A stretch of 22,702 nucleotides of DNA from a virus: the IMG/VR virus record IMGVR_UViG_3300017735_000112, positions 1-22,702 of that record; one strand, written 5' to 3'. Position numbers and translations under genes: made by a program. A model generated the notes under the pieces. The model worked only from the letters and a program-made list of their open reading frames with translations. It was not told the origin of the DNA and searched no databases. This document shows positions 13,464 through 19,305 of this stretch, one piece after another; position 1 is the first letter of the stretch, and the number at the start of each line of letters is the position of its first letter.

Positions 13464-14834
13464 TTAATTCTCCTTGTTTTTGTTGTTTTTGTATCTTTCG
13501 TATAAACTTGCTTTGTGCTCAGAGAGAGATTTTTCTTCAATCTCTTGCATTGTCTCTGTAGATTCGGAAAGTACTTCCATACTAACAGTACTCCAATCGG
13601 CAATAATTGGATATACAATTCCATCGACTCCATTTCTATTTTTTGCTACAAACATTCTTCCTGTGTTGTTAACTTTATCCTGTGCTGTCCTAGAGACAGA
13701 ACAAATAAAGTCAGCGACAAAACATTTGTTAAATGCTTCAGATATTGACTCCATTGTGACAACCTCAGCGTTAAGTCCTGAACGGTTTGTCTGAGATGCT
13801 GTCCATAGTGGGCATTGGAACATTTGAGACATCCCACGTAATTCTTCATAAATATTTTCCAAATCATGTCTTTTCTCTCTAGAGATACTGACAGGCTTGA
13901 GCAAATCAGCGTAATCAACTATAATCATGCCTACTTCAATTCCTCTCTTTTTCAGTTTTTCTAAATGATTTCTGATAGTGTTGGTTGAGGCAGATTTAGT
14001 AGGATATTCCTTAATGATGAGAGAGCCTTCAATTTGACTAATTTCATCATAAACTTGCTCCTTGAAACTATTCAAGTCTGATAATGGCACTTTCGTGATG
14101 CAAGAGTCATAACGTCTTCCAATTACTTTATCAGAAAGTTCAAAGGTGTAGTGAACAACAGTTTTTCCGTTTTTAACTGCTTCTGAACCTAGGGCAGTCA
14201 AAACCATTGACTTACCTGCTCCAGTTGGCGCCACCACAACTCCCAATTCTCCCATACCGAGTCCACCACCTGTGATGTCGTCAACATGTGCCCAACCAGT
14301 AGATTGTGGATTTCGAGCCTTAAGGGCATATCTTTCTTCAAAGTCTGTAAGGTATTCATAACCTGCTTCATTTCCCAATCCTAGGGACAGTGCATCATTG
14401 ATGATCTTGCTTATCTCATCAAATGAAGAAGACTGCATCAACTCTACAGTCTCCATTAGTGCTCCTTTTAGTTTCTGCTTTCTACAGAAATCTAGGCTTA
14501 CACCCATAATATACTCAGAGTCTTCTACTTCTGATCCGTGGATTCTACCAAAGTACTCTTTAACCTGTCTTTGCAATGCTTCATGCTCAGAGTCTAGTTC
14601 TGTTCTTAGTATCGTAATCATCGTTTTGTATGTTGGATGAACTTTGTATTTTTCTCGATACATAAGTATCTTAGAGACAAATGTCTGCAGATATGACAGT
14701 TCAAAAAAGTTTATATCTAAAACTTCGGTAATCTGATCACAATAGTTTCTATCCTCTAGCATTAATTGTACCATTGATTCTTGAAAATGTTTTCCAAATC
14801 TGGAAAAATCTTCTGGCATTTTTTTCATATTCAT
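13464..14834 (-). CDS. dnaB: DnaB/gp41-like replicative helicase
   Basis: A 456-residue hexameric-type helicase. Residues 1-150 form an N-terminal helical domain as in DnaB. The RecA-like motor has Walker A APTGAGKS (202-209), a following HYTFELSD segment with the catalytic Glu, Walker B MIIVDYADLL (near 307-316), SQTNRSG (motif H3-like), and FVAKNRNG, which should carry the arginine finger region. It unwinds the fork 5' to 3' on the lagging strand; no separate primase gene or fused primase domain is visible here. It has its own promoter and AGGAGGG; an ATG two codons later would have slightly better spacing. The reductase gene follows immediately, so the two are probably co-transcribed. Confidence 0.92.
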   Translation of the reverse strand: MNMKKMPEDFSRFGKHFQESMVQLMLEDRNYCDQITEVLDINFFELSYLQTFVSKILMYREKYKVHPTYKTMITILRTELDSEHEALQRQVKEYFGRIHGSEVEDSEYIMGVSLDFCRKQKLKGALMETVELMQSSSFDEISKIINDALSLGLGNEAGYEYLTDFEERYALKARNPQSTGWAHVDDITGGGLGMGELGVVVAPTGAGKSMVLTALGSEAVKNGKTVVHYTFELSDKVIGRRYDSCITKVPLSDLNSFKEQVYDEISQIEGSLIIKEYPTKSASTNTIRNHLEKLKKRGIEVGMIIVDYADLLKPVSISREKRHDLENIYEELRGMSQMFQCPLWTASQTNRSGLNAEVVTMESISEAFNKCFVADFICSVSRTAQDKVNNTGRMFVAKNRNGVDGIVYPIIADWSTVSMEVLSESTETMQEIEEKSLSEHKASLYERYKNNKNKEN

Positions 14835-14858
14835 TAACCCTCCTTTTTTGTTGTATAG

Positions 14859-14889
14859 TCTATACGTTTATGTTGTTTGTTTTATTCAG
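14859..14889 (-). promoter_or_regulatory. promoter of the helicase/RNR operon (copy 5)
   Basis: -35 CTGAAT (14889-14884), 19-base spacer ending ATAAACG, and -10 TATAGA (14864-14859). The TAA stop of the exonuclease gene (14884-14882) lies inside its GAATAA sequence. No anti-ribosome-site complement is seen. Confidence 0.75.
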
Positions 14890-15850
14890 AAATTATTCTC
14901 CTCATTGTCTGCTCAAGTACTTCCCACTTAAGTGACATGAATCCGTCTTCTGATAGCATTAATTTAAAGCCTGTTAGATTAAAGTGCTTATCTCTATCAA
15001 CCAAGCAGTTTTCAACCATTTGACGTCTCTGATAAGATACGGAAGGTTGATATAGTTGCATGATTTTATAATTTTCATGAATCACATCTTTATGTTCTAG
15101 AACTGCTTCTAGATACTTACTCTTCTTCTTATTTAGAAGTTCATTGGTAGCATTAAATAGATCTTGGGCACTATATTCTTCATCTTCTGACAAGAAAGGA
15201 AAGAATTTAACCACCCTTCCAAATCCAATTCCCGGCACTCCGGGAAGATTATCAGACGCGTCTCCAACCATTGCTCTAGCCAGTGCCATATTTTTTGGAT
15301 GTATCTTTAGATCCTCTAAGATCCTCTTTGTGTTCAAGACTTCCCATGGCTTTTTTGCAGGACGCATTAGAATGGTTGTATCATCACACAACTGCATAAA
15401 GTCCTTATCATTTGAAAGTATGATCTTCTGATCCTGTGCCACTCCTTTAGCCTGAACAATCGCTGAGATGATATCATCTGCTTCAATGTCTTCAAACATG
15501 AATTGGCAAATTGGAAGATGTTCTAGATACTCTAATAGCCTAGATTGCTGCCACACCTTGTTGTTCTTCTCTTCTTGCAAGGAGAAGTCGTATCCCATAT
15601 CTTTTGGTAGGTGAACAACCTTTCTTCCTGCTTTGTAATTAGCGTTAATTTGGCGTCTCTTTCTAGAGCCACCACTCCCGTCCCAAACGATTACTACATC
15701 GTCAGGCTTAGTTAGTCTTATAGACTTCTGTAAAGACTTCAGAAAGCCAATACAGCCACCTGAAGGGTTTCCTTGTATGCTAATACTTGGATCCCTTGCG
15801 TAGCACCTAAAAAACATATTAAGCGCATCAATAATTAAAATTTTTCTCAT
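14882..15850 (-). CDS. 5'-3' exonuclease / flap endonuclease (RNase H-like)
   Basis: A 322-residue FEN-family nuclease, expected to remove RNA primers and 5' flaps. Visible motifs in order: KILIIDALNMFFR (metal-binding Asp near residue 8), VIVWDGSGGSRKRRQINANY (second acidic residue and arch base), EDIEADDIISAI (acidic cluster), ILSNDKDFMQL (acidic pair), and MVGDASDNLPGVPGIG (the Asp pair and helix-three-turn-helix). The length matches T4 RNase H and PolI-type 5' nucleases. The frame is open to 15886, but the ATG at 15850 is used: CGGAGGG lies just upstream and the longer start would be inside the promoter. The family A polymerase of this phage lacks such a domain, so this protein supplies it in trans. 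Confidence 0.92.
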   Translation of the reverse strand: MRKILIIDALNMFFRCYARDPSISIQGNPSGGCIGFLKSLQKSIRLTKPDDVVIVWDGSGGSRKRRQINANYKAGRKVVHLPKDMGYDFSLQEEKNNKVWQQSRLLEYLEHLPICQFMFEDIEADDIISAIVQAKGVAQDQKIILSNDKDFMQLCDDTTILMRPAKKPWEVLNTKRILEDLKIHPKNMALARAMVGDASDNLPGVPGIGFGRVVKFFPFLSEDEEYSAQDLFNATNELLNKKKSKYLEAVLEHKDVIHENYKIMQLYQPSVSYQRRQMVENCLVDRDKHFNLTGFKLMLSEDGFMSLKWEVLEQTMRRIISE

Positions 15851-15865
15851 ATTCCCTCCGTATAT

Positions 15866-15896
15866 ATTATACGTTTGAGGGGGCAACCTTATTCAA
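15866..15896 (-). promoter_or_regulatory. promoter of the exonuclease (copy 6)
   Basis: -35 TTGAAT (15896-15891), 19-base spacer ending CTCAAACG, and -10 TATAAT (15871-15866). The -35 box contains the TGA stop of the 123-residue leader protein (15895-15893). A 5-base spacer segment (15877-15881) complements the ribosome site at 15854-15858. Leader is about 10 bases. Confidence 0.8.
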
Positions 15897-16264
15897 TGTT
15901 TTATTCCTACTGCTAAAAGAAACTCTTCGCCCAAAGTTCCATCTTCCATCATCTTTTTAACAACGGCGATGGCTAGTTCTCTATTGCCGTCTGCTAGTTT
16001 GCTTTGAATCATATAAAACAACTCTTTTTCACTAAGATCGTTCTGTGTAATTCCAGAACCTTCAGGGGCATTACGCCAATCATGACTCATTCCTCCAAAG
16101 TGAGCGTCTAAATAATGCCCCATGAAGGGGTGGTTAATTATTTTTTGAACTTCTCTTGGGGAAATTTGTGAAGCAGATTTCTTTTGCTTCATATGTCTTC
16201 TGAGTCTAGACTCGTTTAATTGTTCTTTTACTAATTGTCTAATGTATGATTTTGAAACTTTCAT
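15893..16264 (-). CDS. putative internal head protein with capsid-targeting leader (3)
   Basis: A 123-residue protein beginning MKVSKSYIRQLVKEQL then NES, so the LxE site L16-N17-E18 falls at the end of the shared leader. The mature part would start SRLRRHMKQKKSASQISPRE, a strongly basic segment that could contact DNA, followed by a helical C-terminal region (AIAVVKKMMEDGTLGEEFLL). No family recognised. The ribosome site is AGGAGAA. It lies directly downstream of the terminator behind uvsX, so it needs its own promoter, in line with different timing from the replication genes. The stop codon is built into the next promoter. Confidence 0.7.
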   Translation of the reverse strand: MKVSKSYIRQLVKEQLNESRLRRHMKQKKSASQISPREVQKIINHPFMGHYLDAHFGGMSHDWRNAPEGSGITQNDLSEKELFYMIQSKLADGNRELAIAVVKKMMEDGTLGEEFLLAVGIKH

Positions 16265-16287
16265 TGATATATTCTCCTGTTTTGATA

Positions 16288-16295
16288 TAAATAGT
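16288..16295 (-). promoter_or_regulatory. candidate -10 element before leader gene 3
   Basis: ACTATTTA on the minus strand, 23 bases before the ATG and just after the terminator poly-U. The same octamer precedes leader gene 2 (8837-8830). No clear -35 box; the upstream bases belong to the terminator. Confidence 0.3.
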
Positions 16296-16298
16296 CAC

Positions 16299-16332
16299 AA
16301 AAAAAACTCCCTACCAAACTAATGATAGGGAG
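16299..16332 (-). terminator. Rho-independent terminator after uvsX
   Basis: A perfect 7-base-pair stem, CTCCCTA (minus strand, 16332-16326) with TAGGGAG (16313-16307), a 12-base loop, and an eight-base U tract (16306-16299). This is the strongest terminator in the window; it sits 39 bases past the uvsX stop. Confidence 0.92.
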
Positions 16333-16370
16333 CCACAACATACAACAAAGGAGTCATTTCGTACTACGTT

Positions 16371-17519
16371 CTACGTTTCGTTATCTTCGTAGTACTGGGA
16401 TGCCTCGCCCAATCTTTTATCAAATTTCATGATGACTTCTTCATCAATAATCTCTAATACAATTCTTTTAAATTCTTCATCTTCTCGAACTATGTCGGCA
16501 AACTTTGATTTTTGGAACTTCTTTTCATATCCATTCTTCTTTAAAGTAAACCAAGCACCGCTATTGTTGATACACTCTGATGATGCGATTGCATCAAACC
16601 AAGATTCTTCATCTTGTATACCTACTTCGTCACCCCATAGAATCTTAAAGTTACACATTCTTCCATGTGTTCCAAAGCGAGATTTCTCTAACTTACACTT
16701 AACTTCGGAACCGATTCTATATCCTTTATCGTCAGTAACAAATGATGCTTTTGCTTTTCTCCCTGTTAGCCAAATTCGGAGGGAATATGAATATATCAAT
16801 GCTTTTCCACCGGGAGTAAAGTAAGGCGTAGTCATTGCTTCTGAAGGGCTACGTGTGATATTGTCTTTCAACTGGTTTAGTACCAACAATGCGGAGTTGG
16901 AGTTCGAAATTGGCTGAAGTAATTTAGCCAATCCTTTAGATAGAATACGTGGCTTAACTGCCATAGTACTCTGTGGGTTAAAATCGCCTTCTAAGTCAGC
17001 GATAGCCGGGGTAAGAGCCAAACTATCCCACACGAATAGATTGTTTTCTTCTCCCGATGTCAAGATCGTCTCAATTGTTTCTAGTACGAACTCAACATTC
17101 TGAGCCTGAATGTATATGAAATCTCCATAATCTTCAACACCTTCTGTGTCTAATAGACATCCACATTCTTCCAAGAAATCAGAACTAATTGCCGACTCTG
17201 AGTCGAAATAATAAACATTATAACCTTTCTTTTGAGCATTTCCAGATATCTGAGCAGCCATATAAGACTTCCCAGTACCACTAAGTCCTGCTAATTCAGA
17301 AATCCTTCCAATTGGAATTCCTGCTTTTTTTCCTCTACATATAATAGAGTCTAGCCAAGTAGAGCCTGTAGGAATCCAATCATATACATCAGTTGGATTC
17401 TCTTGAGTTAAATCGTGTGCTACAGAGCCACCTGCTAACTTATTAATCATCTTCAATTTATCTTTGAAAGATAATTTACCAGCACTAGTGCTAGATTTTA
17501 AATTCTTCTTGCGAGCCAT
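16371..17519 (-). CDS. uvsX: RecA/UvsX-like recombinase
   Basis: A 382-residue strand-exchange protein, expected to form filaments on single-stranded DNA in recombination-dependent replication and repair. Walker A is GLSGTGKS (78-85), YYFDSESA (104-110) supplies the catalytic acidic residue, Walker B is LFVWDSLAL (161-169, D165), and LLVLNQLKDN (211-220) with the following TRSPSEAMTTPYFTPGG fits the L2 DNA-binding region. The C terminus is acidic (EASQYYEDNET), as in RecA-family autoregulatory tails. The length is closer to T4 UvsX than to bacterial RecA. It has its own promoter and terminator, so it is a single-gene unit between the Gly-rich gene and a leader gene. Confidence 0.93.
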   Translation of the reverse strand: MARKKNLKSSTSAGKLSFKDKLKMINKLAGGSVAHDLTQENPTDVYDWIPTGSTWLDSIICRGKKAGIPIGRISELAGLSGTGKSYMAAQISGNAQKKGYNVYYFDSESAISSDFLEECGCLLDTEGVEDYGDFIYIQAQNVEFVLETIETILTSGEENNLFVWDSLALTPAIADLEGDFNPQSTMAVKPRILSKGLAKLLQPISNSNSALLVLNQLKDNITRSPSEAMTTPYFTPGGKALIYSYSLRIWLTGRKAKASFVTDDKGYRIGSEVKCKLEKSRFGTHGRMCNFKILWGDEVGIQDEESWFDAIASSECINNSGAWFTLKKNGYEKKFQKSKFADIVREDEEFKRIVLEIIDEEVIMKFDKRLGEASQYYEDNET

Positions 17520-17539
17520 TTTAGTTTCCTTTGTTATAC

Positions 17540-17570
17540 TTTATACGTTTGAGCATGTTGTTTTATTCAA
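17540..17570 (-). promoter_or_regulatory. promoter of uvsX (copy 7)
   Basis: -35 TTGAAT (17570-17565), 19-base spacer ending CTCAAACG, and -10 TATAAA (17545-17540). It begins three bases after the U tract of the upstream terminator. Leader is about 13 bases, with AAAGGAAA as ribosome site. No anti-ribosome-site pairing seen. Confidence 0.8.
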
Positions 17571-17572
17571 TT

Positions 17573-17601
17573 AAAAAGACAGTTTTTTATAGAGAACTGC
17601 C
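17573..17601 (-). terminator. terminator after the Gly-rich gene
   Basis: Stem GGCAGTT (17601-17595) with AACTGTC (17584-17578), including one G-U pair, a 10-base loop, then five U residues. It lies 20 bases past the stop at 17622. Confidence 0.8.
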
Positions 17602-17621
17602 AAACTCTCGACAAATAAACC

Positions 17622-17783
17622 TTATCGACTAGAAGGTGCGTTACTTCTGCCACCTCCAGAAGGGTTTCCAGTAGTGCTCGGCCATCCGCCGCCATTACCT
17701 TGTCCTCTTCCGCCTGATGAACCTTGCGATCCACCTGATGATCCTCGTGAACCACCTGAATTATTTCCACTATTCTTTCCCAT
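17622..17783 (-). CDS. Gly/Ser-rich low-complexity small protein
   Basis: A 53-residue protein, MGKNSGNNSGGSRGSSGGSQ at the start and ending GRSNAPSSR, composed mostly of Gly, Ser and Asn with scattered Arg. It has no hydrophobic core and is expected to be disordered. It resembles the Gly-rich linkers and tails of single-strand DNA or RNA binding proteins, and it sits between ssb and uvsX. The reading frame is supported by AAGGAG eight bases before the ATG and by its position between two terminators. A longer open frame at 17567-17770 in another phase has no ribosome site. Function unknown; a phase-separating or SSB-associated peptide is speculative. Confidence 0.7.
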   Translation of the reverse strand: MGKNSGNNSGGSRGSSGGSQGSSGGRGQGNGGGWPSTTGNPSGGGRSNAPSSR

Positions 17784-17799
17784 TTTGAACTCCTTTTTT

Positions 17800-17831
17800 A
17801 TTTAAAATAAGGCATCTGTAACCCCATGCCT
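17800..17831 (-). terminator. hairpin before the Gly-rich gene (attenuator or terminator)
   Basis: On the minus strand AGGCAT (17831-17826) pairs with ATGCCT (17815-17810) across a 10-base loop, followed by TATTTTAAAT. It lies in the 5' leader of the Gly-rich gene, 27 bases upstream of the ATG. It could be a weak terminator of ssb read-through, an attenuator, or an mRNA-stabilising element. Confidence 0.5.
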
Positions 17832-17875
17832 ACCTGCGGAACGAAAATTAACGGTAACTTACCACTCAAAGAGAG

Positions 17876-17910
17876 ATAAAATAAACGGGTAGTTTTTGAA
17901 GAGAACTACC
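17876..17910 (-). terminator. terminator after ssb
   Basis: Stem GGTAGTT (17910-17904) with AACTACC (17894-17888), a 9-base loop, followed by CGTTTATTTTAT. Its sequence closely resembles the terminator at 17573-17601 (shared AGTTTGG(C/T)AGTTCTCT). The U tract is interrupted, so termination may be partial, allowing some expression of the Gly-rich gene. Confidence 0.75.
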
Positions 17911-17937
17911 AAACTCTTACTAATATAGGAGATAAAT

Positions 17938-18705
17938 CTATGATAGTAATTCTTTAAAAGCCGCATCTACATCGGAAGACTCTGATTTGGAATACTTTGT
18001 AGTACCAGTAGAGTTATCCATTGTTGAAGAACCTGCTTCTGCATTTAGGAACTCTGACAACATTGTTTCAATTTCTTCTGTAGTCTTTGAATTAAAGTTA
18101 TCTACAAATGAAGGCATTGAGTCCATGATTCGAACCGTCTCTTCGGAAGATTCTGTCAATGTACTTGGACGACGACGTGGAGTGATTTTAGTTACTGGGA
18201 ACTGTGCTCCGGGTGGTTTGCCATAGTTGATAGTCAAGTCAGTACCGCCATCGGTATCAGTGATATCCCCATAGTCCGGATTTGTTACCAATCCAATCAA
18301 TTCGCCATAAGCCGTCTTACCATAGCCCCACAATTTGATGCCTTGCGCTTCATCACCTCGTACTACTACAGGTGAGAAAAATCGCTCCTTTGCAAACAAG
18401 GTTTTACAGAACTTAAGTGTTTCAGTATCACCTGCCTTTTTTGCGTCATTGTAAGTGCTCCAAGCAAAGTTGCATACAGGGCAATCATCGCCATGCATCT
18501 TCTTAGGACACAAAAATCCGGGATTCTTACCTACATTATAATGAAAGTAGAATTGTTTGAACGGATCACCATCTTCGGGACATACGATACGAATCGTTTG
18601 ATCTCCGTCTTGTGGTTTCCAAAATGCGTTTTGGGTTGAGTTTCCATTGCCGTTTCCTTGCAATGCATTTAGTTTTTGTTTCATCTTGTTAAAATCTATA
18701 GCCAT
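17938..18705 (-). CDS. gp32-like single-stranded DNA binding protein
   Basis: A 255-residue T4 gp32-type SSB. Residues 1-20 form a short N-terminal cooperativity-type segment (MAIDFNKMKQKLNALQG). The core has a zinc site H55, C66, C75, C78 with spacing H-x10-C-x8-C-x2-C, very close to T4 gp32 (H-x12-C-x9-C-x2-C). The aromatic- and basic-rich OB region includes KLWGYGKTAYGELIGLV. The C-terminal third is Ser/Thr/Asp-rich, ending DVDAAFKELLS, a likely protein-interaction tail. It coats single-stranded DNA and coordinates UvsX, helicase and polymerase. The ATG has AAAGGAG. Its leader is longer than usual here and starts with a hairpin, which fits autogenous control as in T4 gene 32 (inference). 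Confidence 0.9.
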   Translation of the reverse strand: MAIDFNKMKQKLNALQGNGNGNSTQNAFWKPQDGDQTIRIVCPEDGDPFKQFYFHYNVGKNPGFLCPKKMHGDDCPVCNFAWSTYNDAKKAGDTETLKFCKTLFAKERFFSPVVVRGDEAQGIKLWGYGKTAYGELIGLVTNPDYGDITDTDGGTDLTINYGKPPGAQFPVTKITPRRRPSTLTESSEETVRIMDSMPSFVDNFNSKTTEEIETMLSEFLNAEAGSSTMDNSTGTTKYSKSESSDVDAAFKELLS

Positions 18706-18747
18706 AATATTTCTCCTTTGTGTTAATTTTGACTTTTGTCTAAAGTA

Positions 18748-18769
18748 GGAATGATTGAACTATCATCCC
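18748..18769 (-). promoter_or_regulatory. 5'-end hairpin of the ssb mRNA
   Basis: GGGATGAT (18769-18762) pairs with ATCATTCC (18755-18748) over 8 base pairs (one G-U) with a 6-base loop. It starts about two bases after the predicted transcription start and about 43 bases before the ATG. Possible roles are mRNA stabilisation or an SSB operator nucleation site. Confidence 0.6.
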
Positions 18770-18777
18770 TCTATAGT

Positions 18778-18808
18778 ATTATACGTTTGAGTTGTTTGTT
18801 TTATTCAA
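18778..18808 (-). promoter_or_regulatory. promoter of ssb (copy 8)
   Basis: -35 TTGAAT (18808-18803), 19-base spacer ending CTCAAACG, and -10 TATAAT (18783-18778). It gives a leader of about 66 bases, the longest of the ten copies. Confidence 0.8.
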
Positions 18809-18814
18809 ACTTTG

Positions 18815-18958
18815 TTAATCTAATTCATAATCTGATACGTACTTATATCCACCTTTTCCATCTGAAACTTTGTGATAAGTATCATCTCCACTCCAGCCTT
18901 GTTCTTCGGTTTCATAGGATTCCTTTACAGGGCGTCCTTTGTATGTTTTATTACTCAT
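18815..18958 (-). CDS. 47-residue protein, unknown
   Basis: A short hydrophilic protein, MSNKTYKGRPVKESYETEEQ at the start and GGYKYVSDYELD at the end, rich in Tyr, Lys and acidic residues. It has a very strong ribosome site (TAAGGAGG, five bases before the ATG) and follows the WYL_2-like gene by nine bases, so it is almost certainly its operon partner. No family recognised. Confidence 0.65.
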   Translation of the reverse strand: MSNKTYKGRPVKESYETEEQGWSGDDTYHKVSDGKGGYKYVSDYELD

Positions 18959-18967
18959 TAAACCTCC

Positions 18968-19249
18968 TTATTGATTTGAGTTGTTGAAATTGTTAAGAAT
19001 ATTCTCATCTGATTCAAATGAAACCACTTCTTCTGTGTTTGCTGTGCGCCAATTGAATGTACGCCATCCCTTAGATTCAAGATCCCAGACAGTTTCCAGT
19101 CCCTCTTTAAGGTTACGTGCTTTGCCTGTTCCTTTAGTATTGCTTTCTACAAAAGTAGTTGGCAAGTCTTGGGAACGAACAAAGAACATTGTTCGAATTT
19201 CTCCATTTGATTTAGAAAAAGTTCCACGATAGTATTTGATGTTTGTCAT
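18968..19249 (-). CDS. small SH3/Sm-like protein, WYL_2 (DUF2693) type
   Basis: A 93-residue protein. The pattern YYRGTFSKSNGEIRTMFFVR followed by ETVWDLESKGWRTFNWRTA matches the WYL_2/DUF2693 Sm-like SH3 beta-barrel family common in phages (core of type F-x-K-x-G-x-R-x-M, then VWD...WR-x-F-x-W). The family's biochemical role is unknown; nucleic-acid contact or regulation is often supposed. A polar Asn-rich tail (NILNNFNNSNQ) follows. It has its own promoter and AGGAG ribosome site. The assignment is by memory of the family pattern and should be treated as probable. Confidence 0.6.
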   Translation of the reverse strand: MTNIKYYRGTFSKSNGEIRTMFFVRSQDLPTTFVESNTKGTGKARNLKEGLETVWDLESKGWRTFNWRTANTEEVVSFESDENILNNFNNSNQ

Positions 19250-19274
19250 TTTATCTCCTGTTTAGTTGACATAT

Positions 19275-19305
19275 TATATACGTTTGAAGCCTTCATTTTA
19301 TTCAG
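19275..19305 (-). promoter_or_regulatory. promoter of the WYL_2-like gene (copy 9)
   Basis: -35 CTGAAT (19305-19300), 19-base spacer ending TTCAAACG, and -10 TATATA (19280-19275). The TAA stop of the tubulin-like gene (19300-19298) is formed by GAATAA of the promoter. Confidence 0.75.

Noticed and set aside
15851-15886. Upstream start for the exonuclease
   Set aside because: It would lie inside the promoter; the ATG at 15850 has GGAGGG and begins the conserved FEN strand.
16286-16293. TATAAATA on the plus strand
   Set aside because: It matches the T4 late consensus but points antisense into uvsX with no gene to serve.
17567-17770. Open frame of 67 codons overlapping the Gly-rich gene, with its stop in the uvsX promoter
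   Set aside because: It has no ribosome site and would run through the terminator at 17573-17601; the other phase has AAGGAG and a plausible stop before the terminator.
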